Shown: positions 53,403 to 61,760 of the stretch, in pieces
Layout of the letters: the number at the start of each line of letters is the position of its first letter
Numbering within the stretch: the first letter of the stretch is position 1
Source: Bacillota bacterium
Lineage (GTDB): Bacteria > Bacillota > Clostridia > Oscillospirales > Oscillospiraceae
Direction: 5' to 3'
NCBI GenBank assembly: GCA_021770445.1
Contig: JAETQY010000008.1
Coordinates: 62,001 to 126,000, forward strand
Length of the DNA: 64,000 nucleotides
Program-made: the position numbers and the translations under genes
The notes under the pieces: model-generated
The model's database searches: none
Seen by the model: the letters and a program-made list of their open reading frames with translations, nothing else
What the model was told of the DNA's origin: nothing

Positions 53403-54827
53403 CTATATCAGTTCTCCAAAGAGGGACCACTTGTTGGCCCCGGTGATCTTCACGTCCTTAAACTGGCCCAGAGCGGACTTATCTCCCACCACCCGGACCA
53501 GCCGGTTGCCCGGTGTGCGGGCGGTGAGGTCGTACCGCTCGTCGTCGCTGAGCCCGTCCAGGAGACAGCGCACCGTTTTCCCGATGTAGGCGGCGTGCTT
53601 CTCCTCGGAAATGGTGTCCTGGAGGGCGGTGAGACGGTTGAAGTTGGCCAGCTTCTCCTCCCGAGGCATGGGGTCATCCATCTCCGCCGCCGGAGTGCCG
53701 GGGCGGGGGGAGAAGATGAAGGTGAACAGGGCGTCGAACCGGACCTCCTCCAGTACCCGGAGGGTGTCCTCAAACTCCTCCGCCGTCTCCCCGGGGAAAC
53801 CCACGATCACGTCGGAGGTAAGGACGATATCGGGGATCAGGGCCTTCAACGCCCGGATTTTTTCCAGGTATTGCTCCCGGGTGTGGCGGCGGTTCATCAC
53901 CTTGAGAATCCGGTCATTTCCTGCCTGGAAGGGCAGATGGAGCACCGGGGCCACCTTTTCGCACCTGGCCATGGTCTCGAACAGCTTCTGGGTGGCGTCC
54001 TTGGGATGGGAGGTCATAAATCGGATGAGAAAGTCCCCAGGGATGGCGTTCACCGCCTCCAGCAGGGAGGCGAAGTCCAAGGAGGGGTCCAAATCCTTGC
54101 CGTAGGAGTTCACATTTTGCCCCAGGAGGGTGATGTCCTTATAGCCCTCCTCCGCCAGCTGGCGCACCTCAGCCAGGATATCCTCGGGCCTGCGGGAACG
54201 CTCCCGGCCCCGGACATAGGGGACGATGCAGTAGGAGCAGAAGTTGTTGCAGCCGTACATGATGGACACCCAGGCCTTCACCCTGTCCTGACGCACCACC
54301 GGGATGCCCTCGGCGATGGAGCCGGCCTCGTTGTCCACCGAGAAGGTCCGTCCCCGCTGGACAAGGAGACCGTGGACCATTTCCGGGAACTTCCACAGGG
54401 CGTGGGGACCAAAGACCAGGTCCACGTGGCGGTAGGACTCCCGAATTTTCCGGGCCACCTGGGGCTGCTGGGCCATGCACCCGCACAGGCAGATCAGGGT
54501 GTCCGGGTGGCGGCGCTTCACGTGGACCAGAGCGCCCACATTGCCAAAAACCCGCTGCTCGGCGTGCTCCCGGATGGCGCAGGTGTTGATGACAATGATC
54601 CGGGCCTGCTCCTCGCTGGCGGTAAAGCCAAAGCCCATCTTCTCCAGGTAGCCCCGGATGCGCTCGGAGTCGGCCTCGTTCTGCTGGCACCCGTAGGTCT
54701 GAGTATAGGCGAGAGGGGGACCCCCGGGACGCCCCTCATTCATCTTTTTAATCTCCGCGCAGAACTGCTTTTGGCGCTCGATTTCCTCTGCGCTGATCCG
54801 CTTGGTCGTTCCCCTGGTGTCACTCAT
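53403..54827 (-). CDS. miaB: tRNA-2-methylthio-N6-dimethylallyladenosine synthase MiaB
   Basis: A 474-aa radical-SAM methylthiotransferase. The UPF0004 domain carries the three cluster cysteines (TYGCQQNEAD, NTCAIRE, CGCMAQQ); the rSAM motif is GCNNFCSYCIVPYVRGRERS; a C-terminal TRAM domain ends near KWSLFGELI. The start at 54827 follows GGGAG and overlaps the stop of the upstream HTH gene by 8 nt (ATGAGTGA). Works after MiaA. Its transcription may depend on the promoter at 55343. Confidence 0.97.
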   Translation of the reverse strand: MSDTRGTTKRISAEEIERQKQFCAEIKKMNEGRPGGPPLAYTQTYGCQQNEADSERIRGYLEKMGFGFTASEEQARIIVINTCAIREHAEQRVFGNVGALVHVKRRHPDTLICLCGCMAQQPQVARKIRESYRHVDLVFGPHALWKFPEMVHGLLVQRGRTFSVDNEAGSIAEGIPVVRQDRVKAWVSIMYGCNNFCSYCIVPYVRGRERSRRPEDILAEVRQLAEEGYKDITLLGQNVNSYGKDLDPSLDFASLLEAVNAIPGDFLIRFMTSHPKDATQKLFETMARCEKVAPVLHLPFQAGNDRILKVMNRRHTREQYLEKIRALKALIPDIVLTSDVIVGFPGETAEEFEDTLRVLEEVRFDALFTFIFSPRPGTPAAEMDDPMPREEKLANFNRLTALQDTISEEKHAAYIGKTVRCLLDGLSDDERYDLTARTPGNRLVRVVGDKSALGQFKDVKITGANKWSLFGELI

Positions 54828-55314
54828 TGTCGCTGCTCCCTTCACGGAAAATATCATCAGCATCTCCGGCGGTGGAGAAGCGTTCATAGAAGGCCCTGGC
54901 GTCCGCCTGGCCGATCGGTGTAACCTGGTGGACTCCGCCTTCCCACATCGCATAGCTGACGATGAAGTGCCGGCCCATCTGATCCCGGTACAACTCCTGG
55001 AACATCATGTCATCCTCATCCATGCGGGTGTTGCACAATGGCTCGGACGTGGCGGTGTCATAGATGATCTTGCCCTCCATCTTGCGGACCCTCGGCCCGG
55101 CCGGGAGGCGGATGCTGCCGGAGGCTCCGGGTTTAACGAACCGCAATTCGTAGCCCATGGCATCCATGACTTTCCTCCAGTCCTCAGCAGAGAAGGAATT
55201 GCGGCGCAGGCGCCCGGCCAAATTCGGGGCACTCCAGCCCATGCGGTGGCAGAGCTCCGCTTTGGTCATCTTTTCAGTTTTGAGACAGGCTTCAACGATT
55301 TCAGATACGGTCAA
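54820..55314 (-). CDS. HTH protein at the edge of the accessory block
   Basis: A 164-aa protein. The N-terminal helical domain resembles a compact HTH (VSEIVEACLKTEKMTKAELC, then HRMGWSAPNLAGRLRRNSFS and a KVMDAMGYELRFVKP wing). The C-terminal part is unrecognised (LYRDQMGRHFIVSYAMWEGG). The start is the TTG at 55314, 6 nt after GGGGGG. It has its own near-consensus promoter and overlaps miaB by 8 nt. Probably a regulator of the mobile element, or of itself and miaB-mutS; inferred. Confidence 0.72.
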   Translation of the reverse strand: MTVSEIVEACLKTEKMTKAELCHRMGWSAPNLAGRLRRNSFSAEDWRKVMDAMGYELRFVKPGASGSIRLPAGPRVRKMEGKIIYDTATSEPLCNTRMDEDDMMFQELYRDQMGRHFIVSYAMWEGGVHQVTPIGQADARAFYERFSTAGDADDIFREGSSDNE

Positions 55315-55342
55315 AGTGATCCCCCCTGTGCTGACGCGGTTC

Positions 55343-55371
55343 ATTATATCATTTCGATAACCATACGTCAA
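55343..55371 (-). promoter_or_regulatory. Promoter upstream of the HTH gene (and possibly miaB-mutS)
   Basis: Minus strand -35 TTGACG (55366-55371), 17-bp spacer, -10 TATAAT (55343-55348) in an AT-rich stretch. Predicted start about 20 nt before the TTG start codon. Confidence 0.75.
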
Positions 55372-55384
55372 TTTTGATTTTGAT

Positions 55385-55732
55385 TTAACGATAGAAAATC
55401 CTTTTGATCCACTTGTACCGCTCACAGAAGGGAGCGAACCGCTTGCCCGCGATAGGCTCCAGGCGGCGGTCGAGCTTTTCCTGGTAGTAGTCCGCCTCGG
55501 GGGTATCCTCCAGGGCGCCGTGGTACTGATCGAACTTCTTCCCCATAGCATCCACGATCTTGGCGATCCGCTGGGCCCCAAACACGTCCTTGCCCATGAC
55601 TTCAGGATCGTTGAGCGTCACCATCAGCATATCGGTCATGTACTGGATGTAGGTTTCTTTTTCGGCCTGTCGGTAGACGTTGATTTCCGCTTTCTTCCGC
55701 TCCAGGTATCCGTTCTTTCCGCCCCTACTCAT
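55385..55732 (-). CDS. Mobile-element protein of unknown function
   Basis: A 115-aa, charged, probably helical protein (MSRGGKNGYLERKKAEINVY, YIQYMTDMLMVTLNDPEVMG). No recognised motif. The start overlaps the stop of the DUF5131 gene by 8 nt (ATGAGTAG). Last gene of the array before the HTH gene. Confidence 0.65.
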   Translation of the reverse strand: MSRGGKNGYLERKKAEINVYRQAEKETYIQYMTDMLMVTLNDPEVMGKDVFGAQRIAKIVDAMGKKFDQYHGALEDTPEADYYQEKLDRRLEPIAGKRFAPFCERYKWIKRIFYR

Positions 55733-56522
55733 GGCCTTCCTCGCCTTTCCTGAGCCCCCTGGGGAACTCCTGGATCAACGCCCGATCTCCCCATATAGCC
55801 TTCAACTCCGCGCTGTCCTTCAGCAGGATCGGGACCCCGTTCCGGTGGGCATATCCGGCCAGGCCCTTCACCCACGCAAGGTCCGGTGATGACTTCACCT
55901 TCTTCCTGCGGTTCCCGGTCTCAGCCCCAACGATGATCCAGTCAACCGGGCGCCGGGCGAAGTCCAGGTCAATGGGGCTCATCAGGGGCTCGATGCTTAC
56001 AAAGCGGTTGGCCGCTTCAGGAAGCTGGTCCACGCGGTTCAGTTCCTTCAGGTGGGTTACAGTGGTCCCATACCAGAAATTCGCGGCCAGCGGCAAAAGA
56101 GCCATACGGTCCAGGGCTTGGTATCGCTCCGGGAACTTGGTCAGGAAGAGATAATTGTGCTGGGGAGCGGCGAGGCAAGCATCCAGGACATCAACAATCC
56201 ATTTCGTAGGGACCCAGGGGCCGAAGAGGTCCGACATGGAGCATACGAAGATGTTCTGGCTCTTCTTCGTCCTGATCGGCTCATCCAGGCGGTAGCGGTG
56301 GAATGTGGGATCGAAGCCATAGGGATACGGGTCCACCCGGGCCTCCCGTGTCAGCGTCCTCGGCGTCATCATCGGCTCTCCCAGGAAATGCTCTCCGCCG
56401 TCCCCGTTCCCATGCCCAAAGCGGTCGGCTATCTTTTTGGCGTAGCAGTAGGGACAGTCTCTCTTGCATCCCGTCACCGGGTTCCAGGTGACATCGCACC
56501 AGTCAATATCGGTTCTGTTCAT
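55725..56522 (-). CDS. DUF5131 (phage Gp37/Gp68) family protein
   Basis: A 265-aa protein matching the phage Gp37/Gp68 family: WCDVTWNPVTGCKRDCPYCY with three cysteines spaced C-x3-C-x2-C (Cys19, Cys23, Cys26) as in radical-SAM enzymes. Later segments are IFVCSMSDLFGPWVP, YLFLTKFPERY and WIIVGAETGNRRK. Common in prophages and conjugative elements of Clostridia; the reaction is unknown. The cysteines suggest a [4Fe-4S]/SAM enzyme. Confidence 0.88.
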   Translation of the reverse strand: MNRTDIDWCDVTWNPVTGCKRDCPYCYAKKIADRFGHGNGDGGEHFLGEPMMTPRTLTREARVDPYPYGFDPTFHRYRLDEPIRTKKSQNIFVCSMSDLFGPWVPTKWIVDVLDACLAAPQHNYLFLTKFPERYQALDRMALLPLAANFWYGTTVTHLKELNRVDQLPEAANRFVSIEPLMSPIDLDFARRPVDWIIVGAETGNRRKKVKSSPDLAWVKGLAGYAHRNGVPILLKDSAELKAIWGDRALIQEFPRGLRKGEEGHE

Positions 56523-56549
56523 ACGTCCTCCTTTGTTTTGGCTGAAAGT

Positions 56550-57539
56550 TTAGATTGACAAATCTTTTATTGCTATTTGTGGATACTCCTGCATAGTAGT
56601 ATCAATTCGCGCCGATGCCATTTCCCAATACTCCGGGCTGATTTCACACCCAACAAAGTTGCGCCTGAGCCGTTTGGCTACTACCCCTGTTGTCCCGCTT
56701 CCCATGAATGGGTCCAGAACCGCCCCACCCTCCGGGCATCCGGCCAGTATGCAAGGCTCTATCAGCTGTTCCGGGAATACAGCGAAATGGTTTCCCTTAC
56801 ACCCTCTTGTGGCAACAGTCCACACATCGCGCTTGCTCCGCAGCTCACTTTCGCCGTTGTATGGGATGTTCCCGCCCAGGTGTTTTCCACCCGGCGTTAG
56901 CCGATACTTTTTCTGGAGGTTTCCCGCCCCCCGCAGTCTCGTTTGTCGTGGACCGAACGCGCCTCTGCTTCCCGCCACGGCGTCATTTTTACAGCTGATA
57001 CGTCGCTCCTTGATTGCCGCATGGTCAAAGTAATACCTGTCACTTTTCGCCAGCAGAAATATGTATTCGTGGCTCTTTGTGCATCGGTCCTTCACGCTCT
57101 CTGGCATGGCATTTGGCTTGTTCCATATAATATCCTGTCGTAAATACCAACCATCTGACCGCAAGGCAAAGGCAAGCATCCACGGGATGCCGATTAAATC
57201 TTTGGGCTTTAGACCATCTGGCGTTGGAGGTCGGTAACCCATGGACCTGGCCGGGAGTTTTTTGTCATAATCACGGGTTTTCCTACCTCCGCTTGTGTAA
57301 CTGTCTCCGATATTCAGCCATAAGGTCCCGTCTTGGCGCAAGACGCGCCGGACCTCGCGGAATACCTGAACCAGTCTATTGATGTATTCCTCCGGCGTTT
57401 CTTCCGCTCCTATCTGCCCCGCCACTCCGTAGTCTCGTAGGTTGTAGTAGGGTGGTGAAGTTACACAGGTATAGACACTCTCAGCATCTATTGTCCGTAA
57501 CTGCTCCAATGCGTCTCCAAGCAGCAATTCTATTTTCAT
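56550..57539 (-). CDS. Site-specific DNA methyltransferase (N4/N6-type, beta order)
   Basis: A 329-aa amino-methyltransferase. Catalytic motif TSPPYYNLRDYG (residues 27-38) comes first and the SAM motif DPFMGSGTTGV lies near the C-terminus, the beta-class order; SPPY favours N4-cytosine methylation but does not prove it. A target-recognition region with VWTVATRGCKGNHFAVFPEQ lies between. No restriction endonuclease is adjacent, so it is probably an orphan element-encoded enzyme. It overlaps the YopX gene stop by 4 nt (ATGA). GC is lower than in the flanking genes. Confidence 0.92.
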   Translation of the reverse strand: MKIELLLGDALEQLRTIDAESVYTCVTSPPYYNLRDYGVAGQIGAEETPEEYINRLVQVFREVRRVLRQDGTLWLNIGDSYTSGGRKTRDYDKKLPARSMGYRPPTPDGLKPKDLIGIPWMLAFALRSDGWYLRQDIIWNKPNAMPESVKDRCTKSHEYIFLLAKSDRYYFDHAAIKERRISCKNDAVAGSRGAFGPRQTRLRGAGNLQKKYRLTPGGKHLGGNIPYNGESELRSKRDVWTVATRGCKGNHFAVFPEQLIEPCILAGCPEGGAVLDPFMGSGTTGVVAKRLRRNFVGCEISPEYWEMASARIDTTMQEYPQIAIKDLSI

Positions 57540-57931
57540 GTGTGACTTCCCTCCAGCAATTCCGGGTTGTCATAGACATTGCCGATTACTTCAATGGACT
57601 TTGGATCAAACCCGTTGTCATCCGTGAAGATGGTAAACCCACCAGCCTCATCCCATAAAACGGTGTATACCGGGCTTTTTCTTTTCGGGAACCGGATGGG
57701 ACTGATTGGATAGCGGATAATATCCCCTTCAAAGATTTTCTTCCCAGCCATGTCGGTCAGGCCGGTGTACTGACCTACGGTGGCGGGATCGACCAGCCCA
57801 AAACCGAACTCTTTATAGTGTCTGGAAAACATCAGGGTGTAGACCCCTTCATCGGAACTAACCAATCCGAAATCTCCATATATCCACTCACCGCTGTCCA
57901 GTTTCTTCCCCCTGAACAGGATTTCACGCAT
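57536..57931 (-). CDS. YopX-family phage protein
   Basis: About 131 aa, with the YopX hallmark MREILFRGKKLDSGEWIYGD, then VGQYTGLTDMAGKKIFEGDI and a C-terminal EVIGNVYDNPELL. YopX proteins are common in Firmicute phages; function unknown. The start at 57931 overlaps the preceding stop by 8 nt (ATGCGTGA); an ATG two codons earlier is possible. Confidence 0.87.
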   Translation of the reverse strand: MREILFRGKKLDSGEWIYGDFGLVSSDEGVYTLMFSRHYKEFGFGLVDPATVGQYTGLTDMAGKKIFEGDIIRYPISPIRFPKRKSPVYTVLWDEAGGFTIFTDDNGFDPKSIEVIGNVYDNPELLEGSHT

Positions 57932-58598
57932 TACCATCACCGCCTTCCGGTTTGCGGCGGTAGGCAAGCCAGGTTTCTCCGTATTCATGGTCAAACAGAC
58001 ACGCTTTGTATGAGGTCGTAATTCTACCAACATAATCCCAATGGACAGTAACCCACTCTTCGCCATTGCAATGCTTTACCCACACCGGCTCCCCTTCCAT
58101 CCCCTGGAGTTCTTCCAGGGTCAGCGGATCGTTCGGCGGTTCCTGGTTCCAGATGTCCCGGACGGCCGACTGGCTCTGCGCCCATCCAGGGTCGATACAG
58201 GCCAGGCACTTCGTACACCAGCAGCGCCAGCGCGGGCCCGCCCCGTGTTGATACTTCTCATAGACGATTTCAGTGTTGCCGCAAATCCGGCAGGGCTTCA
58301 GGTAGGTGTGAGCGTCCCCCTCGACCGGCTTCACAATCTCGATGGTGGCATCGCAGGGGCCGCCCTGGGGCCGTTGGGCCAGTTCCTTGTACTTCTTCAG
58401 TTCAGCCTCGGTCCGTTTGAGCCATTCGATGTTGACGTATGTACCGCCCAGGGTGGTATCCGGGACCTCCACCGCCGGGGCGCTGTCAAACGACTCAACG
58501 ATCTGGTTTGCACGATCCCACGTCGGATCGTCATTCAGGAGATCATACACCAACTCAGTGAAGGTGTCGCGGTGGCTGTCGTTGTCATAGAGCTTCAC
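57924..58598 (-). CDS. Zinc-ribbon-type mobile-element protein
   Basis: About 224 aa. A central four-cysteine cluster (LKPCRICGNTEIV ... CWCTKCLACI) resembles Lar-type restriction-alleviation zinc ribbons. The C-terminal module (PLTLEELQGMEGEPVWVKHC, then YGETWLAYRRKP) is frequent in clostridial phages. The GTG start at 58598 overlaps the previous stop (GTGA). Function unknown. Confidence 0.72.
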   Translation of the reverse strand: MKLYDNDSHRDTFTELVYDLLNDDPTWDRANQIVESFDSAPAVEVPDTTLGGTYVNIEWLKRTEAELKKYKELAQRPQGGPCDATIEIVKPVEGDAHTYLKPCRICGNTEIVYEKYQHGAGPRWRCWCTKCLACIDPGWAQSQSAVRDIWNQEPPNDPLTLEELQGMEGEPVWVKHCNGEEWVTVHWDYVGRITTSYKACLFDHEYGETWLAYRRKPEGGDGNA

Positions 58599-58897
58599 TT
58601 CTTCAGTCCCTCCCAATACTTTGATCTTTCCTCAGCCGTTGGATACTGAGGGTCAAGGCCCCGGCGGGTCCGGTTCCTCTTCCATCCCCGGTAAACCTTG
58701 CTGTCCCTTTCGTCGATGCTGTATCCGCACCCGCCAGATGTGCGGTCATGGATGAGAAGCGGACGGGGATAGCCCGGGCGTCTGGCCCGCAGGACTTCGT
58801 ATTCCCCCACGGGCGGCTCCAGCTTCCAGCCGCTCTTCTCCAGGTACTCCTTCAGATCGGGGAGCATACCATGGAGGACGGTAACGCGGTTCTTCAC
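58595..58897 (-). CDS. Mobile-element protein of unknown function
   Basis: A 100-aa basic protein (LPDLKEYLEKSGWKLEPPVG, YEVLRARRPGYPRPLLIHDR). The GTG start at 58897 overlaps the upstream stop (GTGA), and its stop overlaps the next GTG in the same way. No recognised domain. Confidence 0.68.
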   Translation of the reverse strand: MKNRVTVLHGMLPDLKEYLEKSGWKLEPPVGEYEVLRARRPGYPRPLLIHDRTSGGCGYSIDERDSKVYRGWKRNRTRRGLDPQYPTAEERSKYWEGLKK

Positions 58898-59160
58898 TGG
58901 TCGGTGTCCTCCCTCCGCTGATTCGGGATAGGGATAAACCGGCACGTTTCCGGGTTTGCCGCCACAAAGCGAAGGGCAATCACAGCAAGGGCGGCGTCTG
59001 CCATGAACTCTTCGGCATCCTGAATACCCATACCGTCATTGTTTAATACCTGGAGCACTTTAGCGAAAATCGGAAACGCCTGCTCCAAATTGTCTGCGGC
59101 CTCAGCCCACCGATCTCCCGGAAGTGCCTGGCCGATTTTGACATCCGTGATCTCAGCCAT
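58894..59160 (-). CDS. Mobile-element protein of unknown function
   Basis: An 88-aa acidic protein (MAEITDVKIGQALPGDRWAE, EEFMADAALAVIALRFVAAN). The ATG overlaps the preceding stop by 8 nt (ATGGCTGA). No motif. Confidence 0.68.
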   Translation of the reverse strand: MAEITDVKIGQALPGDRWAEAADNLEQAFPIFAKVLQVLNNDGMGIQDAEEFMADAALAVIALRFVAANPETCRFIPIPNQRREDTDQ

Positions 59161-59623
59161 GATGCGTCACCCCCTTCCCCTCCCATTCCAGGAGCATATT
59201 GTGTCCCATGTCACCAACGGCGCCATAGAGGGACATCAGCTCCAGGAAGCGCATGAAGGTCAGTCCGGCATCGTCCAGTCTGGCCCGGAGCATCCTGGCC
59301 CTCTTCTCGGCTTCTTTCATAGCGGCCTCTTCCGCCGCCGCGTCCTCAGCGGCGAACTCCGCCAACAGGGCTTCCGGGTCGATCTCGCCGTCCACAATCT
59401 GCTGGCAGAACTTCTTCGCCCCCTCCAGGGGGAAGGAGCGGTGGCCGCAGGTGGTAAAGCCCAGGGTGTCCACGACCTTGTGCCGGACCTTCACAATATA
59501 GATGGAGTCAACATCATCCAACCCCCGCACGTCCACCAGCTCGAAGATCAGGTTTCCGCGTCGGCCCTCATAGGACCTGCCCCCGTTTTTGGTGCGGAAG
59601 AGGATTTCGGTACTTTTCGGCAT
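59153..59623 (-). CDS. Mobile-element protein with Ala/Glu-rich helix
   Basis: A 156-aa protein: a beta-rich N-terminal half (ILFRTKNGGRSYEGRRGNLI, IYIVKVRHKVVDTLGF) followed by an Ala/Glu-rich helix (AEFAAEDAAAEEAAMKEAEK). No family recognised. Confidence 0.65.
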   Translation of the reverse strand: MPKSTEILFRTKNGGRSYEGRRGNLIFELVDVRGLDDVDSIYIVKVRHKVVDTLGFTTCGHRSFPLEGAKKFCQQIVDGEIDPEALLAEFAAEDAAAEEAAMKEAEKRARMLRARLDDAGLTFMRFLELMSLYGAVGDMGHNMLLEWEGKGVTHHG

Positions 59624-59669
59624 TTAAGCCATCTCCTTTCTCAGTTTCGCCCGTTTCAGGGCGGACGGA

Positions 59670-59846
59670 TCACACTTTGGCAATCAGCAGCATCGCTTCA
59701 TCCGTGGTGATTGTGCCGTGTTCATACAGGGCAACGGCCCGAGTGATCGCCGCTTCAAGCCCCGGTTTGACTTCCGGCCTTATCACCTCATTTTCAAGCA
59801 GCGATTTGATTTTGTCCTGCGCATAGGCAGTTACATATTCACGCAT
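59670..59846 (-). CDS. Small mobile-element protein
   Basis: A 58-aa helical protein (MREYVTAYAQDKIKSLLENE). AAAGGAGAG precedes the ATG at 59846, which overlaps the upstream stop by 8 nt (ATGCGTGA). No function assigned. Confidence 0.65.
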   Translation of the reverse strand: MREYVTAYAQDKIKSLLENEVIRPEVKPGLEAAITRAVALYEHGTITTDEAMLLIAKV

Positions 59847-60204
59847 GGTACTCTCCTTTCCGTCCCCATACCAGGTCAGACAGATTTCTGTTGTCCAACC
59901 GGTGGGGATACTCGCCGTCCTGGACCATGTAGTGCTCAGGGACCTCCGGGGGGATCGGTCGCTCTCCCTCCAGGGCCTCGCTGTCACCGAAGAGGGAGAG
60001 CTGAACCGGGGCGGATATATTCTTCCGCAAGAGCCCGTACCAATAGATGATGTGATTGCGGACCAGGTTCATGTTCATGCCATCCGGCCAAAAGGGATCG
60101 TGGCAGCCTCCGTTAGCCAGAGCGTTCCAGTGTTCAAACTGCCGGTTGACCTCTTCCCTGATCTGCGCTTCGGTCATCTGCTCAGGGGGAATGTACTTTG
60201 CCAT
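59839..60204 (-). CDS. Conserved mobile-element protein
   Basis: A 121-aa protein (MAKYIPPEQMTEAQIREEVN, GGCHDPFWPDGMNMNLVRNH, ISAPVQLSLFG). The Trp/His/Cys-rich middle recalls small phage proteins found near DNA-modification genes, but no family is assigned. Good RBS. Confidence 0.65.
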   Translation of the reverse strand: MAKYIPPEQMTEAQIREEVNRQFEHWNALANGGCHDPFWPDGMNMNLVRNHIIYWYGLLRKNISAPVQLSLFGDSEALEGERPIPPEVPEHYMVQDGEYPHRLDNRNLSDLVWGRKGEYHA

Positions 60205-60213
60205 AGGTGCCTC

Positions 60214-60426
60214 CTACCAGCGGATTTTGTTTTTCTGGCACCCCTGCGGATACATAGCCTCCGCCATAGGGGTGACCTCGATGGATCGCAACTTCAACCC
60301 GGCCGCCTCGAACTTAGCTCTGGCAGTCTCAGGGAAGGCCCAGGCGGTCTTGATGGTCTTGCGTAGTCCGTCCGGGTGGAAGTAGCGGATAGGCTTCCCG
60401 GGAGCCTTGTAGCAGACCACGAACAT
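60214..60426 (-). CDS. Small mobile-element protein
   Basis: About 70 aa (MFVVCYKAPGKPIRYFHPDG), ending KNKIRW. GGAGGATTGGTAGCT precedes the ATG at 60426, two bases after the stop of the upstream TM peptide gene. Function unknown. Confidence 0.6.
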   Translation of the reverse strand: MFVVCYKAPGKPIRYFHPDGLRKTIKTAWAFPETARAKFEAAGLKLRSIEVTPMAEAMYPQGCQKNKIRW

Positions 60427-60428
60427 AG

Positions 60429-60599
60429 CTACCAATCCTCCTCTTCATCCCAATCGGGGAGGCTTTCCAGAAACCTCTCAATGAACGGGATGTGCGGGAG
60501 AATGTAGTCCGCCACAAGGCACCCGACCAGGAGCACCGCGTTCAGCCCGACCATGTAGAACAGGAAGATTACAAGCTCTTCCATCATCTCAGGTGACAT
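60429..60599 (-). CDS. 56-aa single-TM peptide of the mobile element
   Basis: MSPEMMEELVIFLFYMVGLN followed by AVLLVGCLVADYILPHIPFI gives one or two hydrophobic helices, then an acidic end (DWDEEEDW). GGGAGG precedes the ATG at 60599. It fits tightly between its neighbours (14 and 2 bp), which supports it being real. Confidence 0.6.
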   Translation of the reverse strand: MSPEMMEELVIFLFYMVGLNAVLLVGCLVADYILPHIPFIERFLESLPDWDEEEDW

Positions 60600-60613
60600 C
60601 GTGCCCGCCCTCC

Positions 60614-61384
60614 CTAAAAATTGTGGTCATAGTGCTCATGCCGCCCTCGGCTGATCCTGATAGAGCCGTCAGAGCCAGACTGCCAGCATCCGTTTTTCTC
60701 AGACCACCGGCACCGGATGATCTCGCCGTCAGGGTCCCGCTCATAGGACCACCGCTGTTCCTCGCTGTTGGTACAGTGGGCGGCGAATCCGCCCGGCACC
60801 CACTCAGGTTTGAAGCTGGGGTCAAGGGTCGCCTTGTCCCTCTGGATGGTCAGCGTCTTGTCCGTCCGGGCGATGATCGTACAGGCGTGGGCGTCGCTCC
60901 ACAGGTGCATTGTCACGCCGTCACCCACCTTCAGTTCACGGTTCAGCTCCCGGTTGAAGTCGGACTCCAGGTACTTGATCCGGTTCATCCACTCATACCC
61001 GTACTGGTTCCAGAACTCCTTCCAGAGTGCATCGTGGCTCTCGGCGGTGTGTTCCGGGTTCTGGTAGACCATCCGCTGGATGGCCTCATCGTATTGGGCG
61101 TTGATGGCGTCGATCTCAGCCTTGATCGCCTCGGACTTTTTGGGCTCGGCCTTGGGCTCATCCTGGGCGACTGCCACCAGCGTCTCAGCCCTCATCCGGT
61201 AGGTGTACTCCTTGCCGTTCTCCAGATCGGTGACGGTCACGGTCTTGCCGGTCTTAGAGGGGGTGACACTGACGATCTCCCCGGTCTCCCCGAAATTGTA
61301 AAGCCGCGTCATGCCGGGTTTGAGGTCCTTGGCCTCGATTGCGGGCTGAGGGGCGCTGATCCCTTGCAGCTTGATAGTTTTCAT
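60614..61384 (-). CDS. Mobile-element protein, possible nucleic-acid-associated
   Basis: A 256-aa soluble protein. The N-terminus has LKPGMTRLYNFGETGEIVSV, a central charged helix follows (IKAEIDAINAQYDEAIQRMV), and the C-terminal part is Trp-rich (EFWNQYGYEWMNRIKYLESD, DGVTMHLWSDAHACTIIART). No catalytic motif was recognised. The start at 61384 follows GAGAGGAG. Confidence 0.65.
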   Translation of the reverse strand: MKTIKLQGISAPQPAIEAKDLKPGMTRLYNFGETGEIVSVTPSKTGKTVTVTDLENGKEYTYRMRAETLVAVAQDEPKAEPKKSEAIKAEIDAINAQYDEAIQRMVYQNPEHTAESHDALWKEFWNQYGYEWMNRIKYLESDFNRELNRELKVGDGVTMHLWSDAHACTIIARTDKTLTIQRDKATLDPSFKPEWVPGGFAAHCTNSEEQRWSYERDPDGEIIRCRWSEKNGCWQSGSDGSIRISRGRHEHYDHNF

Positions 61385-61421
61385 GGTTAAACTCCTCTCT
61401 GCGTTCTTGTGATCGGTGGGC

Positions 61422-61610
61422 TTAGGCGTTCCGGGCGTCCTCAGCCCACGCATCGGCCTCCCGCTTGGTCTTGAAGTAGTCGATGTACTCATCGAACTTC
61501 TCCTTCTCGGCGGAGGTGCTGTCCGGCATCGAAGCGCCTTCCTGCTGTTCCACGGTGACATCGACCTTGCCGTTATCGAAGAACCTCGTTGTGACCTTCC
61601 AGAATTTCAT
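61422..61610 (-). CDS. Small mobile-element protein
   Basis: A 62-aa protein (MKFWKVTTRFFDNGKVDVTV, then EYIDYFKTKREADAWAEDAR), a layout common in small phage proteins of unknown function. RBS GGGAGG is present. A roughly 150-bp gap separates it from the next gene upstream. Confidence 0.65.
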   Translation of the reverse strand: MKFWKVTTRFFDNGKVDVTVEQQEGASMPDSTSAEKEKFDEYIDYFKTKREADAWAEDARNA

Positions 61611-61760
61611 TGGTATACCTCCCGGGCATCTGGCCCGTTCTTGACTTTTTCCTGCCTCTGTGATACCCTGGAGGGGCGAGAGGGAAGGCAGGTTCCCTCT
61701 GCCCCTATTTTGGGTTAGGCTCCCTTCTTGCTTGTGAGGCGGTGGAGGGGGCCTAATTTT

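Noticed and set aside
51816-54923. Plus-strand frame of 1035 codons opposite mutS and miaB
   Set aside because: Antisense shadow of two certain genes; product is low-complexity Gly/Val/Leu/His.
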